From an uncultured candidate division Zixibacteria bacterium (GTDB taxonomy: Bacteria > Zixibacteria > MSB-5A5 > GN15 > PGXB01), in assembly GCA_937925655.1 (NCBI GenBank), contig CALAMC010000114.1:14558-78557 (forward strand): DNA of 64,000 nucleotides. Direction: 5' to 3'. The notes under the pieces are model-generated. The model worked only from the letters and a program-made list of their open reading frames with translations, was not told the DNA's origin and searched no databases. Below are positions 9,197-17,686 of the stretch, in pieces (the first letter of the stretch is position 1; the number at the start of each line of letters is the position of its first letter). The position numbers and the translations under genes were made by a program.

Positions 9197-9997
9197 ATGA
9201 GACGATTCCAGTCAATCACGGTTTTGGCGGCCGTCATGATGTTTATTTCGGTTAATGTGACGGCCCAGGAACAGGCGGAAGATATCATGAAAAAATCGCA
9301 CCTGGCGTTGTTTTATGCCGGTGACGATGGTATCGCCGAAGTGAACATGAATATCGTCAATTCCAAAGGCAACCAGCGCGTCCGGGAATTCACCATGCTT
9401 CGCCTCGATCAGGAAGAAGGCGGCAAGCAGATGTATTATACCTATTTCAAAAAGCCCAGCGACGTGTCCCGACTGACTTTCATGGTCCACAAAATGCCGG
9501 ACGCTTCCGATAACCGCTGGCTTTATGTGCCCTCGGTGGATCTGGTCAAGCGCATATCGGCCGACGATAAAAATTCCAGCTTTGTCGGGTCGGACTTCAC
9601 GTACGAAGACGTTTCCGGCCGTCACTGGAGCGAGGATAATCATAAATTGGTCCGGGAGGATAAAATGGGCGAAAGGACCGTGTATGTGATAGAGTCGGTC
9701 CCCAAATCGGCCTATAAAGGATTCTCTCGCAAGGTCTCGTATATCGACAAGGAAAGCTATTTGCCGCTGAAAGAAGAATATTTTGACGGCAAAAACGAAC
9801 TGGAACGCGTTTTTACGGCGGAGAAGATCGAGGATATTCAGGGTATTATGACGGCCACGCTGCGTAAAATGGAGAATGTCAAAAAAGGCCAATACACGAC
9901 TGTGGAATTTGCCAATATTACTTACAACGCCGGTGTGGGCGAGGATGTATTTACCGAACGGTTCCTCAAAAACCCGCCCCGTCAATTTATCAAGTAG
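9197..9997 (+). CDS. Outer-membrane lipoprotein-sorting (LolA-like) periplasmic protein
   Basis: Signal peptide (M-R-R-F-Q-S-I-T-V-L-A-A-V-M-M-F-I-S-V-N, cleavage after V-T-A) followed by ~240 residues of the COG2834 type: A-E-D-I-M-K-K-S at the start, a string of beta strands, the D-N-R-W-L-Y-V-P-S segment and G-S-D-F-T-Y-E-D. Such proteins usually sit beside MMPL/RND transporters and are thought to carry hydrophobic cargo across the periplasm in a LolA/LolB-like fold. It lies 17 bases after the transporter gene, with AAGGAG before the ATG, so they are almost certainly co-transcribed. Cargo is unknown. Confidence 0.85.
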   Translation: MRRFQSITVLAAVMMFISVNVTAQEQAEDIMKKSHLALFYAGDDGIAEVNMNIVNSKGNQRVREFTMLRLDQEEGGKQMYYTYFKKPSDVSRLTFMVHKMPDASDNRWLYVPSVDLVKRISADDKNSSFVGSDFTYEDVSGRHWSEDNHKLVREDKMGERTVYVIESVPKSAYKGFSRKVSYIDKESYLPLKEEYFDGKNELERVFTAEKIEDIQGIMTATLRKMENVKKGQYTTVEFANITYNAGVGEDVFTERFLKNPPRQFIK

Positions 9998-10009
9998 GGG
10001 GAATTTCCG

Positions 10010-11257
10010 GTGAGACGACTTATTTTATTCATGCCGGTTTTGATCTTGACGGCGGCCGTGTTCTCATCGGCGGTGGCCAATGAGGTAAACCTGGGCGGAT
10101 TTGTTCAGGGCCTTTACGGCGGGGGATTGGACAAAAACAATCCGACGCCGACGGAACTCACGGCCTCGGAGACACGCCTACAATTGAAACTGGAGTCATA
10201 CAGCGACGCCGCGGAGTTTTTTGGTCGCCTCGATTTCACCTACGATGATTACCATGAGCCGTCGCTCGACATGGAACTGCGAGAGGGTTACACCAAGTTC
10301 AGCCTTGGCCGTCACCTGGATTTTAAAATCGGCCGCCAGATTATCACCTGGGGTACGGGCGACTTGATTTTCATCAATGATATGTTTGCCAAGGATTATC
10401 AGTCGTTTTTCAGCGGGCGCGATGACCAGTATCTCAAGGCGCCGCATAACGCCCTGCGCATGTCCTATTACAATCGGCTGGGGTCTTTTACTTTCGCGTA
10501 TACGCCGCGTTTTACGCCCAACCGGATCCCGACCGGGGAGCGCCTAAGTTATTTCAGTCCCATGGCCGGGACCATTGTCGGCGGCGAGCCATACTTCGAG
10601 GGTATTATGCCCGAAGCCAAATTTAAAAACGGTGAATTTGCCGGGCGTTTCGGCCGTTATTTCGGGACAACCGACGTGGCGCTATACGCATACCATGGGT
10701 TTTTCAAGAATCCGATGGGTATGAACGATAGCGGGGCGTACTACCCGAAATTGAACGTTTACGGGGCCTCGGTCAGATTTCCCATAATGGGCGGGATTGC
10801 CTGGCTGGAAGGAGGCTATTATGATTCGCGCGAGGACGCCTGCGGCGAAAAGCCGGCTATCCCCAATTCATCGTTCAAGAGCATGATTGGCTTCGAGAGA
10901 CAACTTGGCTCCAATTTGACCGTCAATATGCAATACCAAAACGACCTCATGCTCGATTATGATGCATATGTCGCTTTCATGGATCCGCAAATGACGCCGA
11001 TGGATGAAACTTACCATCTGATGACCGGTCGTATAACGCAACTGCTGAAAATGGAGACAATCACCCTGTCGGCGTTCGGTTTTTATTCGCCCAACGAAGA
11101 AGATTTTTATGGCCGTTTCTCGGTAAGTTATAAGTACAGCGATGCGGTAACCCTGGTGGCGGGGGCTAATGTATTCGACGGCAAATATGAATATACCGCG
11201 TTCGGGGCCTTTCAAAAGAACGATAACGCCTATATAAAAATTACTTATGGATATTAG
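10010..11257 (+). CDS. Outer-membrane beta-barrel protein (DUF1302-like)
   Basis: 415 residues starting with GTG behind AGGGGGAA. Signal peptide (L-I-L-F-M-P-V-L-I-L-T-A-A-V-F-S-S-A-V-A). The mature part shows alternating-residue beta strands and the sequence K-I-G-R-Q-I-I-T-W-G-T-G-D, which is characteristic of DUF1302-type barrels, and ends with a terminal aromatic strand (A-Y-I-K-I-T-Y-G-Y). It is the third gene of the ECF-controlled transport cluster and may be the outer-membrane exit or acceptor for the LolA-like carrier; that role is inference from context. Confidence 0.75.
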   Translation: MRRLILFMPVLILTAAVFSSAVANEVNLGGFVQGLYGGGLDKNNPTPTELTASETRLQLKLESYSDAAEFFGRLDFTYDDYHEPSLDMELREGYTKFSLGRHLDFKIGRQIITWGTGDLIFINDMFAKDYQSFFSGRDDQYLKAPHNALRMSYYNRLGSFTFAYTPRFTPNRIPTGERLSYFSPMAGTIVGGEPYFEGIMPEAKFKNGEFAGRFGRYFGTTDVALYAYHGFFKNPMGMNDSGAYYPKLNVYGASVRFPIMGGIAWLEGGYYDSREDACGEKPAIPNSSFKSMIGFERQLGSNLTVNMQYQNDLMLDYDAYVAFMDPQMTPMDETYHLMTGRITQLLKMETITLSAFGFYSPNEEDFYGRFSVSYKYSDAVTLVAGANVFDGKYEYTAFGAFQKNDNAYIKITYGY

Positions 11258-11266
11258 GAGAGAATT

Positions 11267-11479
11267 ATGACTCTTGAAAGCAGTATCAGACTTCTGGCCG
11301 GGATTCTGGTTATTGCCTCACTGGCGCTGGGGTATTTTATTTCTCATTATTGGTTTTTATTAACGGCCTTTGTCGGATTTAATTTAATCCAGTCGTCATT
11401 TACACGGTTCTGTCCGGCGGAGATTGTAATCGGTAAATTGTTTTTCGGGAAAACGGCGAATAAGCCTTATTCCGAATGA
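11267..11479 (+). CDS. Small membrane protein, DUF2892 (YgaP-type transmembrane domain)
   Basis: 70 residues with two hydrophobic helices (R-L-L-A-G-I-L-V-I-A-S-L-A-L and F-L-L-T-A-F-V-G-F-N-L-I-Q-S). The pattern S-I-R-L-L-A-G...G-F-N-L-I-Q-S-S-F-T-R-F-C-P matches the DUF2892 family, including its conserved F-C-P. In other bacteria this domain is attached to rhodanese domains or stands alone. It lies 9 bases after the barrel gene with GGAGAG before the ATG and just before a terminator, so it is the last gene of the cluster. Confidence 0.85.
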   Translation: MTLESSIRLLAGILVIASLALGYFISHYWFLLTAFVGFNLIQSSFTRFCPAEIVIGKLFFGKTANKPYSE

Positions 11480-11522
11480 AAGCATTGTCGCAGAACGACA
11501 AGGATCCATCATAGCGGTTAAA

Positions 11523-11554
11523 GAGGCGGGCTCTCCGGCCCGCTTCTTTTTTTT
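11523..11554 (+). terminator. Rho-independent terminator after the transport cluster
   Basis: GAGGCGGGC (11523-11531), 6-base loop, GCCCGCTTC (11538-11546), then eight T. Nine paired positions with one G-T. Confidence 0.9.
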
Positions 11555-11560
11555 AGACAG

Positions 11561-11968
11561 CTATTGTTGTACCCAGCCCAGTTGTTCGGCGATGGCCAGA
11601 CGGTCGAAGAAGCCTTTTAAAGATTTGATCTTCCCATTATCCACTTCCATGATGTCCACCGCCTCGACTTTCATGGTTTTCGACGTCGGCATCATGCCCG
11701 GAAGCGGCCCGGTGTTGGTGCCGGTGATAGTATATTCGGTGATGATTTTCCCTTGACCGGTATCATGCTGGGCGGTAACATCATACTTTATGTCGGGAAA
11801 GGCCAAAAACATGATTTTGGCGTATTCAATAATGGCCGATTTTTTCTGTATGGCGCCGGCCGATGGGTCATGGAACACGGCGTCGCTTATAAACATGCCG
11901 GAAATCGCTTTGGCATCATGATCATTCCAGGCCTGATAGTATGCCCGGGCCAGGTCTATTGCGGTCAT
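11561..11968 (-). CDS. SnoaL-like / NTF2-fold ester cyclase family protein
   Basis: 135-residue cytosolic protein with the SnoaL pattern: A-R-A-Y-Y-Q-A-W-N-D-H-D at the N-terminus, D-A-V-F-H-D-P, F-P-D-I-K-Y-D-V and G-K-I-K-S-L-K-G-F-F-D at the C-terminus. Members range from polyketide cyclases to proteins of unknown small-molecule chemistry; no substrate can be assigned. It is monocistronic or the first gene read out toward the terminator region, 36 bases from the start-side neighbour's promoter space and 6 bases from the transport cluster terminator. Confidence 0.8.
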   Translation of the reverse strand: MTAIDLARAYYQAWNDHDAKAISGMFISDAVFHDPSAGAIQKKSAIIEYAKIMFLAFPDIKYDVTAQHDTGQGKIITEYTITGTNTGPLPGMMPTSKTMKVEAVDIMEVDNGKIKSLKGFFDRLAIAEQLGWVQQ

Positions 11969-12022
11969 AAATATCCCCTTATTTTGTCAATTGCCGGAGT
12001 ATAGAAAAAAGAGCGAATCATA

Positions 12023-13345
12023 TCAAGGCTGATTGATACCGAATTTCTTCATTTTTTTGTATAGGTGAGATCTTTCCAGACCCAGACGGCGGGCGGTTTC
12101 GGTCATATTGCCGGCATTACGGGCGATAGCCCGTGCAATGAATTCTCGTTCGAAGTTTTCCACCGCCTCTTTCAATTTCGAGTCGGATGAAAGGGTATCG
12201 CCCAGAAAAGGTTTGAGGTCAGCGGCGCCGGCGGAGACAGTTTCGCAATAAATATTCAACCGTTCCATTATATTTTTGAGTTCCCGGACGTTGCCGGGGA
12301 AGGAATACTTTGCCAGAAGTGCTTGTGCGGATTTATCCAGCTTTATGACCCGGCCGCCGGTTTCATCGGCGAAGCGCTTTAAAAAATACTCCGATAATTG
12401 CGGGATATCCCCGGTTCTTTCCCGGAGCGGCGGGATATGAAATTGCACCACGTTGAGGCGATATAGCAGATCCTGTCGGAAACTTCCTTCGGCTACCATA
12501 CGATCCGGGTCACGGTTGGAGGCGGCGATGATATTGCCGGAGATTTTTTGGGCTTTGTCGGAACCGACCGGAGTTACTTCGCCGGTTTCGATGACGCGCA
12601 GCATTTTGGCCTGCGCTTCGAGCGGCATTTCGCCGATTTCATCAAGAAAAATCGAGCCGCCGTCGGCCTTTGCAAAGCGTCCGATCCTGGCTTTTGATGC
12701 TCCGGTAAACGCCCCGGGAACATGTCCGAAAAGCTCCGATTCCACCAACTCCGATGGCAACGCGGCGCAATTGACCGGAACAAAGGCGCCAGTGGAGAAT
12801 CGACTCAAACGGTGAATCAAATTGGCCACCAATTCCTTGCCGGTTCCGTTCTCGCCCAGAATTAAAAACCGAGAGGCTTTAGGAGCGGATTTATGCACGT
12901 CGGAGATGAGCCTTTTAATCTGCGGAGAATCGCCAACAATTTCGCCATAGGCTTTGTCTATCAGCCGAATGTTTTCGTCGAGCAGGCGCCCCTTGGTAAG
13001 GGCGTTGTCGATGGTAATCAGCACCCGGTCAAGCGACAGAGGTTTCTCTATGAAATCATACGCCCCGCCGCGAATAGCCCCGACCGCCATTTCGATATCG
13101 GCCTGGCCGGAAATCATGACTATCAACTGTTGTGGATTAGAAGTGATAATTGTTTTTAAAAAATCGATACCATTGCCGTCGGGCAGGACAACGTCGAGAA
13201 ATATAATATCGAAGCGTGCCCTGATAAATTCCTCGGCCCGGCCCAATGACTCGACCGTTACCACGTCATGACCCCGCCTGTCCAGCGCAGTTTTCAGCGA
13301 CGACCGGATATTTTCTTCGTCGTCTATGATTAATATTCTGGCCAT
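12023..13345 (-). CDS. Sigma-54-dependent response regulator, NtrC/NtrX type
   Basis: 440 residues with all three NtrC parts. Receiver domain 1-120: D-D-E-E-N acidic pocket, phospho-acceptor Asp in F-L-D-V-V-L-P, and K in I-E-K-P-L-S. AAA+ domain ~140-370: Walker A G-E-N-G-T-G-K-E, the sigma-54 contact loop G-A-F-T-G-A, Walker B I-F-L-D-E-I-G-E. C-terminal Fis-type helix-turn-helix (T-E-T-A-R-R-L-G-L-E-R-S-H-L-Y-K-K). It should activate sigma-54 promoters when phosphorylated by the kinase encoded 3 bases upstream. The two palindromes at 16323-16405 are the best candidates for its binding sites. Confidence 0.93.
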   Translation of the reverse strand: MARILIIDDEENIRSSLKTALDRRGHDVVTVESLGRAEEFIRARFDIIFLDVVLPDGNGIDFLKTIITSNPQQLIVMISGQADIEMAVGAIRGGAYDFIEKPLSLDRVLITIDNALTKGRLLDENIRLIDKAYGEIVGDSPQIKRLISDVHKSAPKASRFLILGENGTGKELVANLIHRLSRFSTGAFVPVNCAALPSELVESELFGHVPGAFTGASKARIGRFAKADGGSIFLDEIGEMPLEAQAKMLRVIETGEVTPVGSDKAQKISGNIIAASNRDPDRMVAEGSFRQDLLYRLNVVQFHIPPLRERTGDIPQLSEYFLKRFADETGGRVIKLDKSAQALLAKYSFPGNVRELKNIMERLNIYCETVSAGAADLKPFLGDTLSSDSKLKEAVENFEREFIARAIARNAGNMTETARRLGLERSHLYKKMKKFGINQP

Positions 13346-13348
13346 AAA

Positions 13349-14983
13349 CTATTGGGGAAGTACGATAAGCACTTCCGCACCTCCATCGGGTCGATTACGC
13401 AATTCGATTGTCCCCCCATGGTCGTGCACGATACGGTGACAAATAACCAATCCCAACCCGGAGCCTTCTTTTTTGGTGGAAACATACGGTTCAAACGGGC
13501 TGTTAAGTACTCCGGCTTCGAATCCGGGGCCAGTGTCACGAATCGTAAATGTTATGGTATTCAGGTTACTGTCACACAAAACTTCGACCCGGCTGTTTGG
13601 ACCCGATTCCAGCCCGTTTTTTATAAGGTTAATCAGCATTTGTTCGATTTGTTCCGGGTCACATTTTATATACTTTGGCGACGTTTCCGTGATTATGGTT
13701 AAACGCCCGTCGTCGATGTGCGTCTTATACAATGCGGCGATTTCATCCAGTATCGCCTTAACCGGAGTATCGACAATCTTCGGCGGAGCCATTTTGGCGA
13801 AGGCCGAAAACTGATCCAGCAGGCGTTTCATGCGATTGATTTCATGTCTGATAGTTTTGACCGTTTGCTCCAGAGTGGACTCGAAGGTATCGGGATTGTC
13901 ACGATAGGCCGCTTTGAGATCGTCGATACCGATTGAAATCGGCGTCAACGGATTTTTAATTTCGTGGGCGACCTTGCGACCCATCGCTTCCCAGGCGGCG
14001 ATTTTTTCAGCGGTGGTCAGACGCGCCTGTGTCGTTTTGAGGTTGCTTTTCATGGCATTGAATGAATCGGCGAGTTCGGAAAATTCACCCTCTTCGTACG
14101 CCATGACCGGTGTCGTCCAATCGCCCTCGGCCACTTGTCGGGAAGCCGCGATAAGATTATCGATTTCTTTTTTGGTTTTGCCGGTAATGTACATACCCAT
14201 TATTATGGCCAGGATGATAGATATCAGGGCCGCCAGGGCAGTAATTTCAAAAAGCGATCGGAAAATCGGGCTGGCCGGCACGGCATCGAATACCGCCGTA
14301 ATAAAAAATCCGGCCGCCTTTCCTCCGGATATTACCGTGATCAACTCTGAATCTTTTTCGTACAATTGGCGGACATCGAGGCGGCTCAAATCAAATCTCT
14401 GCGATGATGAATCATCGGCCATGACCAGGGCAATAGCGGCATTGGTGACTTCGGACAGCAAATTAAGGTAAGTGCTGTCAATATATGTCCCGGAATATAA
14501 TAACAGGTTTTCATCGATATTATTCAGATATCCATATGCGGCGTGCGGTCCGTTAATATCGTATTCGACGCGCGCCGAATATCCCGAATGTCTCATATTA
14601 ATCGTATCCAGTGCTATTCGTCCGCCGACCAGTCCGGGGCGATGGGCCGAAGCCAATACTTTTAGATCATGGGATAATATTTCCATGAAGTCTATTCCCG
14701 GCGGCAGAGCGCCCAAATCGACCGGCCTTCCCGGTCGGGATTTTAATCTCATGGAGGCCTCCCTGATCTGCGGCATCTGTACCAGTTGATTGTGGAAAGT
14801 GCGCATCCGCTCATGATAAACCTGATCGTACCGTCGGAATGATTGTATGCTTTCATCGGCGTTGCGGCGGGCCGATTCGGCGATGCGTTCGTTCGTTATT
14901 AAGTGCAGGGATAGCAGGATTAAAAGCGGCGGCAACACGGCGGCCAGAATCAAATAGACCCTTATTCGTGTGGTTGTGGTCAT
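13349..14983 (-). CDS. Membrane sensor histidine kinase, NtrY-like
   Basis: 544 residues. Membrane helix at the N-terminus (R-V-Y-L-I-L-A-A-V-L-P-P-L-L-I-L-L), a ~210-residue periplasmic sensing region, a second helix (A-L-A-A-L-I-S-I-I-L-A-I-I-M-G-M-Y), HAMP, HisKA with A-H-E-I-K-N-P-L-T-P-I (phospho-His), and HATPase with L-I-N-L-I-K-N-G, D-T-G-P-G-F and G-S-G-L-G-L. H-E-I-K-N-P-L-T-P is typical of NtrY/NtrB-type kinases that pair with NtrC-type regulators. ATG 14983 is used, one base after the stop of the upstream gene; a start at 15022 would overlap that gene by 38 bases. It forms an operon with its neighbours on both sides. Confidence 0.9.
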   Translation of the reverse strand: MTTTTRIRVYLILAAVLPPLLILLSLHLITNERIAESARRNADESIQSFRRYDQVYHERMRTFHNQLVQMPQIREASMRLKSRPGRPVDLGALPPGIDFMEILSHDLKVLASAHRPGLVGGRIALDTINMRHSGYSARVEYDINGPHAAYGYLNNIDENLLLYSGTYIDSTYLNLLSEVTNAAIALVMADDSSSQRFDLSRLDVRQLYEKDSELITVISGGKAAGFFITAVFDAVPASPIFRSLFEITALAALISIILAIIMGMYITGKTKKEIDNLIAASRQVAEGDWTTPVMAYEEGEFSELADSFNAMKSNLKTTQARLTTAEKIAAWEAMGRKVAHEIKNPLTPISIGIDDLKAAYRDNPDTFESTLEQTVKTIRHEINRMKRLLDQFSAFAKMAPPKIVDTPVKAILDEIAALYKTHIDDGRLTIITETSPKYIKCDPEQIEQMLINLIKNGLESGPNSRVEVLCDSNLNTITFTIRDTGPGFEAGVLNSPFEPYVSTKKEGSGLGLVICHRIVHDHGGTIELRNRPDGGAEVLIVLPQ

Positions 14984-14984
14984 A

Positions 14985-16280
14985 TCAATATCTCGAAATG
15001 CCGGGCAATTTAAGTTTGACAAGCCGGCGCAGATTTATTTGGCCGTCTTCGTTAAATGCCGCCATTCCGATATGGTCGCGGTGGACAAAATACACCCGGG
15101 GTCGATACAACGGGAATACGCCCAGATCCTGCCAGAGAAGCTCGGCGCCCCTGGCGGTGTATTCCTGCTTGCGATCGGGATTGGGGGTTTTTATCTCTTT
15201 AATATAATTGTCGAGCAATTGTAGATTTTTATTGATGGTTCTGCCCGAAACGGTATCCCGGGAAAGAAAAGCGGCGATATATTCCAGACTCAACGACAGG
15301 CTGTCGGACCTGACCGGGACCGGTGCGATATAAAGGTCGGAACCGCTCCGGCCCAATTGTAGGCGCGTTTCAACCTTATCGCGCCACAGGATATCGGCAA
15401 AAAACATGGCTGTCGGCTGAAATTCCCTTTCCGTCGAGGAAATCCGCACGGCACCGTCGATCGGTTTGAGGACATTCAACAATTGCTGACCGCGGATCGG
15501 ATCATGGGGCAGTGGCCTTGGGCAATTGTCGGCGATTGCCATCGGGCAATTTTGCGCCGTGACACCGTCGCCACCAAACAGGTTGCCGATATTGCCGTCG
15601 TCCACCCGATAGTACAGCGAAGTCGTCATCAGACCACGCTGGTTGTAAACCGTCGACACATTGGGCAACAACGCGACAAAATAGGGGGCGGGAGCGGAAA
15701 TAATCGATATATCGGGTTCGCAGTTGCGCGGCGATTTGTACGAAAAATAGCCGTCGATGACGCCGGATTCGAAATCAATCTGCATCTCGGCGGGAGAGAT
15801 GTAGCGCTTGATAATAATGGCATTGCCCGATTCGGTGAAAAAGACGTTTGTTTTCTGCGGTTCGGCATAAAAACCGAATAAATCGGGGAAAACCGGGCTA
15901 TACGGTGCCTGATTAAAATAGACAGCGCCCAGCGTTATGGCCGACACGCTGTCGCTATCGACAGTATTAATAGCCGCCGTCATGCCGTCGGGATGGGTAA
16001 GGCCGAAATCTGAATTGACCGGGTAACTATAACTTACACCTAACGATGATACTTCAATCTTGCCAGAGTAAATGGAATCATCCCCGTTCAAAATGACAAA
16101 CTCACAACCTGGATAAACCAGGGCTTCCCGTCCGGCCGCAAAATAGAATCGGTTGTCTTTAAACTGCAGAATCTTCGTTTCTATATTGGCGGCGATCGCA
16201 TGTGTTGCGATCGCCAGTACAAAAGCAATTGTGAGAATATTAATTAATCTGCGGGTCTCTATTTTTTTCGTTCTCATCAC
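14985..16280 (-). CDS. Uncharacterised periplasmic protein, resembling family-5 solute-binding proteins at its C-terminus
   Basis: 431 residues with a signal peptide (L-I-N-I-L-T-I-A-F-V-L-A-I-A-T-H-A-I-A). I do not recognise the family firmly. The last ~110 residues resemble the end of family-5 (peptide/nickel type) binding proteins: repeated S-L-S-L-E-Y-I-A-A-F-L, then E-L-L-W-Q-D-L-G-V-F-P-L-Y-R-P-R-V-Y-F. The N-terminal half differs from that family, so the protein may be a divergent receptor rather than a transporter part; no ABC permease genes are nearby. It is the first gene of the kinase/regulator operon, so a role in delivering a signal to the kinase is plausible but inferred. Confidence 0.55.
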   Translation of the reverse strand: MMRTKKIETRRLINILTIAFVLAIATHAIAANIETKILQFKDNRFYFAAGREALVYPGCEFVILNGDDSIYSGKIEVSSLGVSYSYPVNSDFGLTHPDGMTAAINTVDSDSVSAITLGAVYFNQAPYSPVFPDLFGFYAEPQKTNVFFTESGNAIIIKRYISPAEMQIDFESGVIDGYFSYKSPRNCEPDISIISAPAPYFVALLPNVSTVYNQRGLMTTSLYYRVDDGNIGNLFGGDGVTAQNCPMAIADNCPRPLPHDPIRGQQLLNVLKPIDGAVRISSTEREFQPTAMFFADILWRDKVETRLQLGRSGSDLYIAPVPVRSDSLSLSLEYIAAFLSRDTVSGRTINKNLQLLDNYIKEIKTPNPDRKQEYTARGAELLWQDLGVFPLYRPRVYFVHRDHIGMAAFNEDGQINLRRLVKLKLPGISRY

Positions 16281-16322
16281 TTCAATCGGTTTGAATAATA
16301 TCTATTAAACAATCTAATTACC

Positions 16323-16340
16323 TGTGTCAAGAATGACACA
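16323..16340. promoter_or_regulatory. Palindromic operator 1, TGTGTCA-N4-TGACACA
   Basis: Perfect 7-base arms around AGAA. Same arms and spacing as at 16388-16405; centres are 65 bases apart. On the minus strand it contains TTGACA, which could be the -35 of the kinase operon, so binding might also repress that operon. Confidence 0.75.
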
Positions 16341-16387
16341 TAAAAATCCCGGTTCTCTCATCGGGTTATACAAATATATCGGCTTAA

Positions 16388-16405
16388 TGTGTCAATGTTG
16401 ACACA
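16388..16405. promoter_or_regulatory. Palindromic operator 2, TGTGTCA-N4-TGACACA
   Basis: Perfect 7-base arms around ATGT. Its centre lies about 98 bases before the predicted start of transcription of the propeller lipoprotein gene, a usual enhancer distance for NtrC-type activators. Confidence 0.75.
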
Positions 16406-16469
16406 ATTTTATCTGATTTATTTTGGGCAGTGTTGTATAAGACCATATCATTCAATCACATAGACAATC

Positions 16470-16483
16470 GGCACAATCTTTGA
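16470..16483 (+). promoter_or_regulatory. Putative sigma-54 promoter (-24/-12)
   Basis: GGCAC (16470-16474), five bases, TTGA (16480-16483). The GG-to-G spacing of the -24/-12 class is exact; the -12 element reads GA instead of GC. It lies between the twin palindromes and the ATG at 16533, giving a leader of about 38 bases with GGAGGAG. Conclusion rests on spacing plus context, since one key base departs from consensus. Confidence 0.5.
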
Positions 16484-16532
16484 ATATTAATCATATAAAA
16501 CCGGCCAAGAACCAAAAAACAAAGGAGGAGTA

Positions 16533-17609
16533 ATGAAAAATTCAATGAATCTCAAAGCCGTCGGCGCCATCATGGCATTGGCCCTGATTTCATTTGCAGG
16601 CTGTAGCGACGATAAGGCCAAAGCCAAAGGCAACGCAATGGCCGAGGCAGTCGATACCATCGCCACCAGCGTGGCGCATGAGTTTATCGATGCCACCTTC
16701 GCCAAAGCCGAGCCGGTCGTTGAAAAGATTCGGCCGACTCGGGATGTTACCGATTTTGACGGCATCAATGATCTTCTGGTTTTCGATTCCGTGATGTATG
16801 CCGTTTATGACGGCGGCGTTGTCATTTTTGATTTTGCTGTGGGGGAACCGGTTTTCATTGAAACCGGCGAAGCCTTCAATGCCGTGGCGCGATTCGATAA
16901 TCAGGTTTATGTCGGCGGGACCAGGCTCTATACCGTAGCCGACAATTCTCTAATCCCCGTGGACGCCAAATTCGAGGGCGTCATCAATGAGTTGTACCCG
17001 TACGGATTCATACTGGCTATCGGAACCGATTGCGGTCTGTATTCCAGAAGTTACGTCGGTGATATGACCGTCACGACCGATTTTGCCGTGGTTCGCATGG
17101 CGGCCGATGACGACGGCCTGTGGGTGGCCACCGACGGGCAGGGGTTGTATCGCTGGAATGGGGAAGAATTCAGTCGTCGTTACCTGTATCGTGACACGAC
17201 TATTTTCGACAAAGTTCGCGCGCTTGATTTTAATCGTGGCTATCTCTATGTCGGTACCGATGACGGTTTTTTTATCTACAATGGCGGGAGCTGGCGGCAG
17301 CTGACGGCCGAGGATGGATTGCCGTCGGACTGGGTTATGGATATCGATGCCTCCGACTGGGTAATTCTGATCGGTACCAACAACGGCGTGACTACGTATT
17401 TTAACGGTGAATTTCGGCCGGTCGGGAATATGGAAAATATCCCGGCCACGGCCGTTGAAAGATTCGGCCGTCGGGTCCTGGCCGGCACCGGCGACCGGGG
17501 CATCTTGATTAAATCGGGAACACAGGTCAAGACTCTGGTGAATCCTCAAAAAACAAAGGAGGCGCCTATCGCACATAATCCCGAAACCATACAATTTGGT
17601 GGTGAATAA
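16533..17609 (+). CDS. Lipoprotein with two-component-regulator-type beta-propeller repeats
   Basis: 358 residues. Lipoprotein signal ending I-S-F-A-G-C. The body repeats the pattern of Reg_prop/YVTN-like blades: L-W-V-A-T-D-G-Q-G-L-Y-R-W-N-G, L-Y-V-G-T-D-D-G-F-F-I-Y-N-G-G-S-W, I-L-I-G-T-N-N-G-V-T-T-Y-F-N-G. About six to seven blades fit the length, so a single closed propeller is likely. In other bacteria such blades form the periplasmic sensor of hybrid kinases. Here the propeller is a separate lipoprotein, divergent from an NtrY/NtrX-like operon and behind a sigma-54-like promoter with twin palindromes, so it is probably a target of that system. Confidence 0.8.
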   Translation: MKNSMNLKAVGAIMALALISFAGCSDDKAKAKGNAMAEAVDTIATSVAHEFIDATFAKAEPVVEKIRPTRDVTDFDGINDLLVFDSVMYAVYDGGVVIFDFAVGEPVFIETGEAFNAVARFDNQVYVGGTRLYTVADNSLIPVDAKFEGVINELYPYGFILAIGTDCGLYSRSYVGDMTVTTDFAVVRMAADDDGLWVATDGQGLYRWNGEEFSRRYLYRDTTIFDKVRALDFNRGYLYVGTDDGFFIYNGGSWRQLTAEDGLPSDWVMDIDASDWVILIGTNNGVTTYFNGEFRPVGNMENIPATAVERFGRRVLAGTGDRGILIKSGTQVKTLVNPQKTKEAPIAHNPETIQFGGE

Positions 17610-17638
17610 AAAAGGAACGAACAGACGGGCTGTAAAGA

Positions 17639-17665
17639 AAAACCCCCCGGATGACGGGGGGTTTT
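17639..17665. terminator. Bidirectional terminator between converging genes
   Basis: AAAACCCCCCG, five-base loop, CGGGGGGTTTT. Lies between the stop at 17609 (plus) and the stop at 17687 (minus) and can serve both. Confidence 0.85.
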
Positions 17666-17686
17666 GTATTTCAGGATTGCACGATG

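Noticed and set aside
13473..14471. Long plus-strand frames opposite the histidine kinase
   Set aside because: They are antisense to a well-conserved kinase and have no domain of their own.
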